Part shown: in pieces, positions 19,728-30,339 of the stretch
Layout of the letters: each line of letters starts with the position of its first letter
How positions within the stretch are numbered: the first letter of the stretch is position 1
Origin: Nemertoderma westbladi
Lineage: Eukaryota > Xenacoelomorpha > Nemertodermatida > Nemertodermatidae
NCBI GenBank assembly: GCA_032718475.1
Contig: JAUCBJ010005697.1
Coordinates: 1-33,949 of the forward strand
Reading direction: 5' to 3'
Length of the DNA stretch: 33,949 bases
Position numbers and translations under genes: made by a program
Notes under the pieces: model-generated
Told to the model about the DNA's origin: nothing
Databases searched by the model: none
Seen by the model: only the letters and a program-made list of their open reading frames with translations

Positions 19728-20992
19728 AAATGCAGCTGCAATGCAGCATGCCGATCCTGGTAATAGTAGTACCTATTGTTAACTATACTTGTTAAAATAG
19801 GGTAACCAAACCTACATCACACTCCCCTCACACATTAATTGAAAAAAATTATTGAAATTTTAATAAAAGCTCATAAAACGGAATTCAAGTGGCTTTGCAA
19901 GCTGACTTGTTACCCCCTCCCCACTATGAGGGAATGCAGACGGCATCTAAGTGTCAGTCAAAAAGAAGGCTTCAAAGGAATAATTTCACGCGAGCAAATC
20001 CGTTGCGCTTGAATCCGATTAAATAATAGCTGTTTTATGAAAAGGCCTGTCACATTAAGCGGAAATACAAGCCGCTGATCACACTATAAAAAAAAATATA
20101 AACTTAGAAATATTTCAATTTTACATCATTCTCAACTCTACGCAAATCTCCGGAACTTATTGGTGAAATTGAAAACGTTTTTCATTATTCGGAATCTACA
20201 GACGAAGGCGGTTCTAATGATATCTGGATTACATTCAAAAGACGTAAAATAAAGCCGACTGGGGTGGCTAAATATTGCAAAAGGCGATTTTAACTGGCGT
20301 TTTGTCTTTTTAAAAATTAAGAGAGATGTAGATGGAGATTAGATGGTGTAAATATTATTTATTAAAATCAGTAATATTTTTGAAATCAAGCAGAATTGGT
20401 CAGCCGTCGCGCCGCTTACAAGCCGATAGTTATGCGGCTAGATTTTCCGCCTAGTGTGCAGGCAGACTCAGTTATGGTTGCAAAGGCAACTAAGGTAATT
20501 AATCAATATTCTTATTAGTGGAATGGCTTAGTGTAATAATTGTGACAAAAGTGACAATTTTTTTTTGAGTAACTGGATATATGGGTGAGTGGATGAAAAG
20601 AGGCTTATAAAAATATATTAATAACTTATATTATAATTATATCTTATAATAATATTGTCCTAACCAAAAGATAATAAAACTGCTACAAATGATTTCTGTT
20701 GTTTTGGAAACTATATTGGTAAATCGACAGTTATGGAGAAAACTTTGTTTTCAGAAAATTTGGAAAAATCTCATCAGTAATTAATTTACCGTGTTACTTT
20801 GAAAATCCATGTTAATTAAGGGAAGAAACATGGAATTGAAAGTGTTAATATGGTCATATGGGAAATGGGAAGATTTTTCATATAAATTTTCAATGTTGAA
20901 TGAACTTTTAGTCATAATTTCATCTTTAAAATTCGCAAAGCCACTCGATTGTATTTTATATTAGTAATTAGTAATTAATATTTAATATTTAA
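19728..20992. other. AT-rich stretch with one possible coding segment
   Basis: Mostly without features. A protein-like open segment lies at 20108-20293. The rest, including the stretch after 20300, shows only AT-rich DNA. Confidence 0.35.
20108..20293 (+). other. Possible exon or coding relic
   Basis: Sixty-one open codons lie between a TAG at 20105-20107 and a TAA at 20291-20293. There is no ATG, and the preceding AG could be a splice acceptor. The content is more protein-like than its surroundings: an acidic Ser/Glu/Asp/Gly stretch followed by WITFKRRK and a basic end. I do not recognise a family. It could be a final exon or a transposon relic, or chance. Confidence 0.25.
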
Positions 20993-21296
20993 TTAAGTAT
21001 TAGGTTCTGTGTTTTTAGTATAAATAACTGCCAAATACGACAATACAGCCACCACCAGTCCCATCGCCAGTATAGAACAAAGAATTATAAAAGAATTCTT
21101 CCTGACATTAACCACAGTTCTATTACCAGTTGCCTCACTAGAACTATAATCACTCCCATGTGCGATGTTCGCCTCCATACCATTTAAACGGGAGTCACTG
21201 CTGAGTTCTGCGGTCGCCGTACTAATTTCGGATAGTTCTAGAATTTCTGGCCTCACCAACCCTGCTGCTACCATCTCCCGAACTCGACTCCAATAT
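20993..21296 (-). CDS. Probable terminal exon of a single-pass membrane protein
   Basis: On the minus strand, TTTATTAATTTTAG ends at 21297 and looks like a splice acceptor. The frame stays open from there for about 100 codons to TAA at 20993-20995. The 93 residues after the internal ATG (21272-21274) begin with a mixed polar segment, include Ser-rich and Asn-Arg-Thr sites, then a basic KNSF boundary and a 23-residue hydrophobic helix (FIILCSILAMGLVVAVLSYL region) followed by a short polar tail. This suggests a C-terminally anchored or type I membrane protein. ATTAAA hexamers just beyond the stop might serve polyadenylation. Upstream exons are not identified. A 16-bp minisatellite fills the adjacent putative intron. 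The family is not recognised. Confidence 0.5.
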
Positions 21297-21327
21297 CTAA
21301 AATTAATAAATATTATTTACGATCATA

Positions 21328-23460
21328 AGTAAGATTTACATTAGATTAGATTTACATTAGATTAGATTTAAATTAGATTAGATTTACATTAGATTAGATT
21401 TAATTTAGATTAGATTTACTTTAGATTAGATTTACCTTAGAATAGATTTACATTAGATTAGATTTACTTTAGATTAGATATACATTAGATTAGATTTAAC
21501 TTAGATTAGATTTACATTAGATTAGAGTTACATTAGATTCGATTTACTTTAGATTAGAATTACTTTAGATTAGATTTACCTTAGATTAGATTTACCTTAG
21601 ATTCGATTTACCTTAGAATATATTTACATAGATTAGATTTACAATATATTAGATTTACTTTATATTAGATTTACTTTAGATTAGATTTACCTTAGATTAG
21701 ATTTACATTAGATTAGATTTACCTTAGATCAGATTTACATAGATTAGATTTACATTAGATTAGATTTACTTTAGATTAGATTTACCTTAGATTAGATTTA
21801 CATTAGATTAGATTTACATTAGATTAGATTTACATTAGATTAGATTTACATTAGATTATATTTACATAGATTAGATTTACTTTAGATTAGATTTACCTTA
21901 GATTAGATGTACATTAGATTGGATTTACATTAGATTAGATTTACATTAGATTATATTTACATTAGATTAGATTTACTTTAGATTAGATTTACCTTAGATT
22001 AGATTTACATTAGATTATATTTACATTAGATTAGATTTACTTTAGATTAGATTTACCTTAGATTAGATATACATTAGATTAGAATTACATTAGATTAGAT
22101 TTACTTTAGATTCGATTTACCTTAGATTAGATTTACATTAGATTAGATTTACATTAGATTAGATTTACTTTATATTAGATTTACTGTAGATTAGATTTAC
22201 CTTAGATTAGATTTACCTTAGATTAGATTTACATAGATTAGATTTACATTAGATTAGATTTACTTTAGATTAGATTTACTTTAGATTAGATTTACCTTAG
22301 ATTATATTTATATTAGATTAGATTTACCTTAGATTAGATTTACATAGATTAGATTTACATTACATTAGATTTACTTTAGATTAGATTTACCTTAGATTAG
22401 ATTTACATTAGATTAGATTTACATTAGATTAGATTTACATTAGATTAGATTTACATTAGATTAGATTTACTTTAGATTAGATTTACTTTAGATTAGATTT
22501 ACCTTAGATTAGATTTACATTAGATTAGATTTACTTTAGATTAGATTTCCAATAGATTAGATTTACCTTAGATTAGATTTACATTAGATTAGATTTACCT
22601 TAGATTAGATTTACATAGATTAGATTTACATTAGATTAGATTTACCTTAGATTAGATTTACATTAGATTAGATATACATTAGATTATATTTACATTAGAT
22701 TACATTTACATTAGATGAAATTTACATTAGATTAGATTTACTTTAGATTTACTTTAGATTAGATTTACCTTAGATTAGATTTACATTAGATTAGATTTAC
22801 CTTAGATTTGATTTACATTAGATTATATTTACATTAGATTAGATTTACATTAGATTAGATTTATATTAGATTATATTTACATAGATTAGATTTACTTTAG
22901 ATTACATTTACCTTAGATTAGATTTACATTAGATTAGATTTACATTAGATTAGATTTACCTTAGATTATATTTACATTAGATTAGATTTACATTAGATTC
23001 GATTTACATTAGATTATATTTACATTAGATTAGATTTACTTTAGATTATATTTACCTTAGATTAGATTTACATTAGATTATATTTACATTAGATTAGATT
23101 TACTTTAGATTAGATTTACCTTAGATTAGATTTACATTCGATTAGATTTACATTAGATTATATTTACTTTAGATTAGATTTACCTTAGATTAGATTTACA
23201 TTAGATTAGATTTACATAGATTAGATTTACTTTAGATTAGATTTACCTTAGATTAGATTTACATTAGATTAGATTTACATTAGATTAGATTGACATTAGA
23301 TTAGATTTACTTTAGATTAGATTTAATTTAGATTAGATTTAATTTAGATTAGATTTACATTAGATTAGATTTACATTAGATTAGATTTACATTCGATTAT
23401 ATTTACATTAGATTAGATTTACATTAGACTAGATTTACATTAGATTCGATTTACATTAGA
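21328..23460. repeat. 16-bp minisatellite array, ~2.1 kb
   Basis: About 130 copies of TTTACATTAGATTAGA, with frequent CTT for ATT and occasional loss of a base or change to TATATT. Subtypes are interspersed with no obvious higher-order period by eye. The unit resembles TTAG-type telomeric words only superficially (no GG). It ends sharply at about 23460, and the ORF1p-like gene starts 200 bp later. Confidence 0.95.
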
Positions 23461-23657
23461 GGTTTTGGTGTTGGGAGAGTAACTGATTTGGATTGAGTGG
23501 TGATGTACAGGTACCGGTACTTCACTTGATGTAGGCAACTGACTGACAGACTGGCTGATCTCCAAAATAATTAGGCCTAACTCTGTAACTACCGCGATAC
23601 CGGTAAGACGCTAAACTCGTTGGCCAGCACCGACCCTCCGCACCAACTGTTCACAAA

Positions 23658-24365
23658 ATGACTCGATGGCAAGACGTAGGTGACGATATTCTGGATTCTC
23701 TCGAAATCCTTAAAAACGAATTGAAATCCCTCAGCGGTATCAAAGACGACGTCGCGGCAATAAAAGATACTCTAAAGATTATCCCCGGCATGATAAAAAA
23801 CATTGATCATCTAGTCAAAGAAAACAAGCAGCTAAAAGCAGAAAACGAAGAGTTGGCCCAGTACTCTCGCCGTCACGATATCTTAATTCATGCTGTACCA
23901 GAAAACACCAACCCAGATGAAGAACGTTCCGCTGTCTTTGATATTACAAATAAACTCGGAATTCCTCCTTCTATGATCGATGTGTTCCACAGGCTAGGCA
24001 AGAAAATCAAGGAAAGGGCTGCTGGAGACGGTAAAGTTAAATGTCGCCCTATTATAATACGCTTTCTAGGCCACGCTTCTCGACTACAAGCTATCCGGAG
24101 TAAAAAATCGTTGCCAAATCCGTTATACGTAACGGAACATCTAATTCCATCCCGTGCTGAGCTGTACAACAAAGCGCGTGAGCTACAACGTAAACACGAA
24201 ATACGAGCGGTATATTCATTCAATGGAGTTGTTATGATTCGCATTAAAGAAAATGATTTACCACTGCGCATTGCGAACCAATCCGACCTTGAGTCGTTGA
24301 CTACCCTACCAACTAGGAAAACCATTGATCGTCATAGCCCACCAATCCCAAACTCTTCTGGATAA
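23658..24365 (+). CDS. ORF1p-like protein of a non-LTR retrotransposon
   Basis: An intact 235-residue ORF. Residues about 5-75 form heptad-rich coiled coil (KNELKSL, KENKQLKAENEELAQ). The segment beginning QYSRRHDILIHAVPEN, through VFHRLGKK and the CRPIIIRF strand, is the RRM-like core. The following ELYNKARELQRK helix and the VVMIRIKEND strand match the C-terminal domain of L1-type ORF1 proteins (Transposase_22 class), as found in many invertebrate L1/L2/CR1-like elements. Such proteins trimerise through the coiled coil and bind element RNA as a chaperone. The ATG at 23658 is preceded by about 200 bp of GC-richer leader. No ORF2 with endonuclease or reverse transcriptase follows, so the copy is partial or the gene stands alone. 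The intact frame suggests recent insertion or retention. Confidence 0.8.
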   Translation: MTRWQDVGDDILDSLEILKNELKSLSGIKDDVAAIKDTLKIIPGMIKNIDHLVKENKQLKAENEELAQYSRRHDILIHAVPENTNPDEERSAVFDITNKLGIPPSMIDVFHRLGKKIKERAAGDGKVKCRPIIIRFLGHASRLQAIRSKKSLPNPLYVTEHLIPSRAELYNKARELQRKHEIRAVYSFNGVVMIRIKENDLPLRIANQSDLESLTTLPTRKTIDRHSPPIPNSSG

Positions 24366-25200
24366 TTCGAATCGAGCCTAACTCGACACTGAATGCAGTA
24401 TTGAGCGATGTCATGTACTACCCACTGTACTGTTGCAGCTTCATTTCACCTATTGGTCGTGGGCTATTACTGTACTATTGGCTCTGTTAGCCTTTAATTT
24501 GTTGTTATTCTATGTAAGCGTACCGGTATCGTAGGTTAAAATTGTTTTTTGAAGGGATAATAATTGAACTTATATATGTTTCAACCATAGATCCATTTGG
24601 ACTATTTAACAGAAAGATAATAATCGCCACAAATGAAAAACACTAGCCCTATCTCTAAGTTTTGAACGGACCAATCTTTACTTTATTTTATTTTCTTTCT
24701 GATGAAAACCTTTATTACGGATAAAGTCAAATTTAAATTAATACCGTTTTTGATTATCCCATTCACATATATATATATATATATGCATTGGCCGATAAGG
24801 GCCAGTGCGAATATATAACTTTTGAGCATACCCAACAAACTTGCTTAGATGTAAATGAAATACTAATATGATCCACTAGGGGGCTCTAATTAACAAGTAG
24901 TGAGGTATGGCCCTTCCAGAACTTTTTTCCTTCTAAATTATATTTTGAAATAGCAATAAATACCACGATGTTCCACGCAGTGGTGGAAGAAAATAATTGA
25001 CACAATGGCTCTAATTATAGAGTTTTCTTTAAAAAAAAATAACATAGGTAGAATATAGACGCCGAAGAAAAGTAGTGAGAAACAGAAGTGCAAAAATGCA
25101 GAATATGTTAATTACATATGTTTCTACTCAACGAATTTCCCTGAAATAAATTGAACAGCAATAATTATTGATTCATGAATAATTATTATAACTTTTGTTG
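24366..25200. other. 3' flank of the ORF1p-like gene and AT-rich spacer
   Basis: No reverse transcriptase, no clear poly(A) tail and no other gene. A short (AT)n run lies at about 24767-24784. Confidence 0.4.
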
Positions 25201-25427
25201 GGCACAGCTTAGCAAAGTCGAGAATGACGTCCAGATGGGATCGTAGTGGTGACCGCCAGTTTGGCGCTCTTACCATTCCGCTAGCGGCTCAGGCAAAAAA
25301 AAGGTAGACCTTGAAATACTACCTAATATACCTAGCTCCCATCTGTCAAACCATATCTGCAGCCACTAATATTCGATTCTTTGTTATTATATGCTTCGCC
25401 GTCTCTTGTACTTCACTAAGCTGTGCC
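25201..25427. mobile_element. Small element with inverted ends enclosing a tRNA-like SINE head
   Basis: GGCACAGCTTAGCAAAG (25201-25217) is the inverted match of CTTCACTAAGCTGTGCC (25411-25427), 15 of 17 positions. Between them, on the minus strand, lie the A box TAGCGGAATGG (25273-25283) and a degenerate B box (25238-25246). The stretch ending GGACGTCAT is shared with the SINE at 18078. It is either a MITE that captured a SINE or a SINE family with palindromic ends. No clear target duplication is visible. Confidence 0.55.
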
Positions 25428-26045
25428 AAACGGAAGGTTTGATAATTTGCACAAATACAACATGAATACACATGAATAATTATGGAAACTTGATTCATTT
25501 AGCGGCCACTACAGTTTAACCAAACATAGTTTGAAACCTAAAAAACAAGGAAATATATTTTAGGATTACAATGTTGCAAGCAATTTAAGGTATGTATGGT
25601 ATGGTATATAACTATGCTTGGCATGGTATCGTCCGACCCTTAGTCTTAGGGCATGCTACAGTTTATGTTTGGTTTGCTGATATAAGATGTATGCTATGCA
25701 TGCATGCTATGATAACTAACTGTAGATGTTATGTTAGGTATGTATCCTAACATTTCACGACTACTAGAAACGATATTCTAGCGACAGGAATATAATCCAT
25801 TAGCAGTTAGTATTGAAAACACTTCAGCCTTACAAATTCAGTATGTGCTACATTATTATAGCCATTATTTATGTGCCTCTATAAATTTCATTATTATTCT
25901 ATATCTATAATATTGTTATAGGGCCTATTCTATATTTGTCATTGTCTCGACCAGCTGAATTATTATTTAGTTATGCATTATGTTATGGTATGTATGTATG
26001 CTATGGTATTATACTATGCTATGCTATGCTATGCTATGATATGAC
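25428..26045. repeat. Spacer with ATGCT/GGTAT-rich microsatellite
   Basis: Imperfect ATGCT and GGTAT pentamer repeats occur at about 25588-25740 and again at 25970-26045, where (ATGCT)4 is exact. The short open frame across the second block is repeat-derived. No gene seen. Confidence 0.6.
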
Positions 26046-26130
26046 ATTTCCTTCATTGTGTGTATCCAATGGGGGATTTGTATTGAAGGACCCAGACCAA
26101 TTTAAATGTCCCTTAGGAACAGTGTCTACT

Positions 26131-26185
26131 GAGGGCCATTTAAGTGGCTCCAATGAGACATTGTCTTGAATGGGCCACTTTAACT
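26131..26185. repeat. Isolated 90-bp-family hairpin unit
   Basis: GAGGGCCATTTAAGTGGCTC...GGGCCACTT, the same unit as the array at 26502-26880. It is separated from that array by the TTAA-type element copy at 26209-26495. Confidence 0.75.
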
Positions 26186-26208
26186 TTTTACCCTTTTTAC
26201 ACGTTTAA

Positions 26209-26495
26209 CCCTATTCATACCGGAAATAATAATAAAAAATTTACTCTTATTAGCGTGCTTAAAATCACATGTTTAGGTTTTCTGGGGCGCTGATTATAAA
26301 TATTCCAATTTCTTGGGAAGTTTTTTTTATTACAATTTTGTTATTAGTTTTGTTTATTATTAATTTGGCACACACCTCCGAAAAATACAATTTGAAATGT
26401 CTAAAGCCGTTTTTATTTATTCCAATGAATTCAGAACCAACGTAAAACACATGTAATGCGAGAAACAAGATGTAGAAATCAATTCGTATCTATTG
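26209..26495 (-). mobile_element. TTAA-type DNA element, copy 3 (partial, inverted)
   Basis: The left edge reads TTAA (26205-26208) then CCCTATTCATACCGG, the inverted form of the right end of the copies at 4848 and 31534. The reverse complement of the interior matches the internal repeat of those copies (TTCTGAATTCA...GGAATAAATAAAAACGG...GTATTTTTCGG) and the CGCCCCAGAAAACCT segment near the right end. The other end is truncated. It sits inside the 90-bp hairpin repeat array. The frame at 26265-26468 is repeat-derived, not a gene. Confidence 0.65.
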
Positions 26496-26501
26496 CCATC
26501 T

Positions 26502-26880
26502 AGGGCCATTTTAGATTTAAGTGGCTCAAATGAGACATTGTCTTAAATGGGCCACTTCCTTTTAAATGGCCCTTACAAAGCATTGTTTACTGAGGGCCAT
26601 TTTACATTTAAGTGGCTCAAATGAGACATTGTCTTGAATGGGCCACTTCCTTTTAAATGGCCCTTACAAACATTGTTTACTGAGGGCCATTTTACATTTA
26701 AGTGGCTCAAATGAGACATTGTCTTAAATGGGCCACTTCCTTTTAAATGGCCCTTACGAACATTGTCTACTCACTACTGAGGGCTATTTTATATTTAAGT
26801 GGCTCAAATGAGACATTGTCTTAAATGGGCCACTTCCTTTTAAATGGCCCTTAGGAACATTGTCTAATGAGGGCCACAAT
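26502..26880. repeat. Tandem array of ~90-bp hairpin units
   Basis: Four units start at 26502, 26592, 26682 and 26779, and a final partial one at 26869. Spacing is 90, 90, 97 (7-bp insertion) and 90 bp. Within each unit AAGTGGC pairs with GCCACTT and, further out, GGGCCATTT pairs with AAATGGCCC, so a whole unit can fold into one stem. Relatives in opposite orientation lie at 32060-32475. Confidence 0.9.
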
Positions 26881-26947
26881 CATTAGTATAGGAATTGAAT
26901 TGCCGTAATACAATAGGTTACTTTAGGTAGTAACAACACAACCCCCA

Positions 26948-26973
26948 CCCCCCCCCCCCCCCCCCCCCCCCCC
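26948..26973. repeat. Poly(C) tract, 26 bases
   Basis: The longest homopolymer in the window, at the edge of the hairpin array. Confidence 0.8.
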
Positions 26974-27066
26974 ATAAGCGTGAGCGCAACCAATTTGACT
27001 GAGGTGGAACCTGACAAAGACAAAATTTTCACCCCTTTGCGAATCCCCTAGTTTCTAATACAAATC

Positions 27067-27985
27067 ATTCCTTGATTTTGAAGATACAGAGATTTGAAAA
27101 TATGAAATGGCCCTTAAACCTAAAACAAATATATTAAATGGCCTTCCAAGGAAAACACATCCGTGTTAGATTGTGTTCATATTGTACAGTTAAATTACAT
27201 TAAATTTATTAATAGTGGCCCTAACAAAATATAAAAATATAAAAAATGGCCCTAAATTTACAAAATTACATTCCTAAACTACAATCAGAGGTGTGACGCT
27301 GAATGTGGCTTCTACTAAAAGGCCCGTGCTCCACTGGTAACTCATAAGGTTAGCACGAACTTAGTTCCAATCGCACATTTTCAAAGGCGAACTTATGTAG
27401 TTCCAATTGAAACGCATTTAGTTCCAAAATAAATTTTACAAAGCGAACTTAGTTCCAATCGAGGCGAACTTAGTTCCAATCCCAGAATATCAAAACGAAC
27501 TTAGTTCCAATGGATGCGAATTTAGTTCCAATGGATGCGAATTTAGTTCCAATGGATGCGAATTTAGTTCCAATGGAAGCGAATTTAGTTCCAATGGGTA
27601 CAAACTTTTTTCTCTAGTTATTGGAACTAAGTTCGCCTAAATTGGAAATAAATTCGCCAAAATTGGAACTAAATTCGTTTCCATTGGAACTAAATTCTTT
27701 TCCATTGGAACTAAATTCGCATGAGGCTTAAATTGGAACTAAGTACGGGGAATCGTAATTGCCAATTGCCAAATTATATTTTCCAATTGGCTGCAATATA
27801 TTTACTGTAAATCTAAAAGGTCATTTTATATATTTTGATAGGGCCACTGTTAATAAATTTAATGTATATTATCTGTACAATATGAACTCAATCTAACATG
27901 AGTGTATTTTCCTAGGAAGGCCATTTAATATGTTTGTTTTGGGTTTTAGGGCCATTTCATATCTCTGTATTTCTAATTCAGGGAA
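27067..27985. mobile_element. Second foldback element with minisatellite arms
   Basis: Outer arms of about 180-190 bp (27067-27262 and about 27806-27985) are inverted repeats sharing GTACAATATGAAC, AAGGCCATTTAATAT and AGGGCCATTTCATAT. Inside, a 21-bp minisatellite built on GCGAATTTAGTTCCAAT runs forward at about 27350-27596 and inverted at about 27619-27745. The arrangement parallels the 7.5-kb element but the sequence is unrelated. No coding capacity is present. No clear target duplication is visible because the flanks are repeats of the same GGCC-rich family. Confidence 0.75.
27350..27745. repeat. Inverted minisatellite, 21-bp unit
   Basis: Regular 21-bp units occur at about 27508-27596 (GCGAATTTAGTTCCAAT plus GGAT). 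More degenerate forward units lie on the left, and reverse-complement units (ATTGGAACTAAATTCGC) from about 27619. The switch point is a 20-bp non-repeat near 27597-27618. Confidence 0.9.
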
Positions 27986-28622
27986 TATTCTAAGGAAATC
28001 TTGATATCGCACTTCAATTGGGATTGTGGTGGATATTATTTATTATATAATACAATAACTGCTGTAAGCAACGGTATGGGAGGTATGAGGGGAGGGGGTT
28101 AACTATAATATGCTGAGCCTGATATAATCTGAAATTTACAGGTACAGAGATTATAAATGCACGTTTTTGTATGGAAAATGTGCCTGAGCTAGTATTATGC
28201 ACCTTAATTATTACTATAAGGATTGCCAGGTATCATGTCAAAATGATTATAAAATATGAAATATCGAAGGTTTTAAATTTTGTGAAATTTAAAACTGCAT
28301 ATAAAAAACTTAAAAATCTGCATATGGATCATTTTCTCCCCAATTATGCAGCGCAGGTTGTATTATAGTATTGATTTCACAAGTTTCAGCTTAACGTATC
28401 ATAAATAACGAAACTGGAGGAGGATTTCACTTTACTATTATTACTTACTTTTATTATTAACTTATAAGGCGATGGGCAAATGGCAAGGCAAGCAGTAGAA
28501 GCCACCTTTGCCTCACATCTCTGATTGTAATCCCAATTATCCTTCCCCCTGCCTTTTCCGTTTGACACATGTCTGTCTGCCAGTCTATTTCTGCCAATAG
28601 ACATCAATAAAATTAATTTATG
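27986..28622. other. Repeat-flanking AT-rich DNA
   Basis: The first ~120 bp belong to the direct repeat described next. The rest holds only short frames (62-73 codons) without motifs. Confidence 0.4.
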
Positions 28623-28955
28623 AATTTAGGGCCATATTTTATATTTTGATATTATAAAGGGGCCCTAAAACTGTTAATAAATTTAAAGTAATTAACTGTA
28701 GATTATGAACTCAATCTAACATGGGTGTTTTTTCCTGGGAAGGCCATTTAATATATTTGTTTTAGGTTTTAGGGCCATTTCATATCTCTGTATTTCTAAT
28801 TCAGGGCATATTCTAAGGAAATCTTGATATCGCACTTCACTTGGGATTTCACTTCACGATAGGCACTTCAGTGGATGTAGACCTATATTTTTTATTATAT
28901 GATACAATAACTGTTGTTAACAACGGTGGGACTGGGAAGTATGGGGGGTGGTAAC
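28623..28955 (+). repeat. Direct duplicate of the right foldback arm and its flank
   Basis: It matches 27806-28105, including AAGGAAATCTTGATATCGCA and the run TACAATAACTG...AACGGT. A ~35-bp block (near 28847-28885) is present only in this copy. The arm sequence is therefore dispersed beyond the foldback element. Confidence 0.85.
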
Positions 28956-30010
28956 ATCGTGCCCGTGTGTGTCTGAGTCTGTATTCACAGAAATACTCAA
29001 TATTCAAATCCCTTAACTTTTCCTAGAATTAACATACGTTTTTAATGACTAAATTTGAAACATTTTGAAATCTTAAACTATATTTGAAAGTTATTCTTTG
29101 TGGTACTAATTATCCTCTGGTGTGTTTAAAAATGGCCAAACCAAATAATTAAAAAAATAGGCCACAAAATGGCACTCTGCTGTGGCCAAAAGTGCCTTTT
29201 TGTGCAAATGGTATTCTGAACAAGTGTCAACATTTCTGAACAAATTTCAAAACATTTCAGCAAAAATCGGCGGAGAAATAGCCGATTTCATGACAAAATA
29301 TAATTCTTAGTTAAAGGTGTTTAATATGTCGCTTCATTTCTAAATTTAATATTTAATTTAATTTAATTTAATATGTAGTCTGGGAAAATAACAATATTAC
29401 GATCCATAGGTATTGTCTTATTTGCTCACAATTCATAATATCGATCTTACGATTTATATTTTCATTAACTTTTTTTATTTTCTGAATTTATTTACTATTT
29501 CTCACTGAAAGTGGACATGTTTATTGAATTTTAATAGCAGCAAAATGGCCTACTTTAGACCATGTACTTAAAAGGCCATTAAAAAGGATATGGCCCCTAT
29601 AAAACAATGCCCCCTGTCCTAAAGGCCTGTTTACACGTGGCAACTTTTAGAGCAACTTTCTCGGCAACTAGCAACTTTTTTTGGAGCAACTTAATTTAAT
29701 CGCTGTTTAATGTTTACACGTGGCAACTTTACCAGCAACTTCACCAGCAAAGTGGCCGGAAAAGTTTATAGCAACTTGGCTATTTTGACTGTAAAATAGT
29801 GGGTACTGGTTCAGTATGCATACACCTCTCACCAAATTAAATATTTACTAGCTAGTTTTTGATAATTAACTTTTTTTGAAATTTAGCCATTTTATTTTGA
29901 AAAAATTAATGTTCTAGAACAAATATTTTTTAGACAAAGGCCTGTGGTTAGTATTTAAAATGAACGGGGTGGATTTAATACGTATATAAAATGAATAAAA
30001 TAACTTTTTA
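28956..30010. other. AT-rich DNA with GGCC words and a putative element end
   Basis: No gene. GTTTACACGTGGCAACTTT occurs twice, at 29629-29647 and 29712-29730, among several GCAACTT words. The first copy is preceded by AGGCCT, resembling the terminus of a DNA transposon whose partner end is not in the window. Confidence 0.4.
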
Positions 30011-30339
30011 GGCCGCGTTCACACTACCGAGTCAAGGTCAAAGTTAACCCTATTAAACCTGGGGGGGAGGGGGCCAATATGACCCCCCCCCCCCTCGGGG
30101 TTTTATTTATTATAATTATGAAACAAACGCAGTTGGGAATCTGAAATTTTATGACTTTTCCTAAAAATCTATTGTATTCCTAGTAGTGAAAACCGTTTTC
30201 GAAAATATTGGGTAGTTTATAGCACCATTTTTTAACCCTACTTTTGGCACTTTTTTTGAGACGTTTTTTGAAAATTACATTTCATTAAATATGAATTTTA
30301 ACATCTCTATTTTTTATTTACACCGGTTTTTTTGGTCTT

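Noticed and set aside
21328-23460. Telomeric or interstitial telomere repeat
   Set aside because: The unit is 16 bp with TTAGATTAGA words and lacks the TTAGG or TTAGGG consensus.
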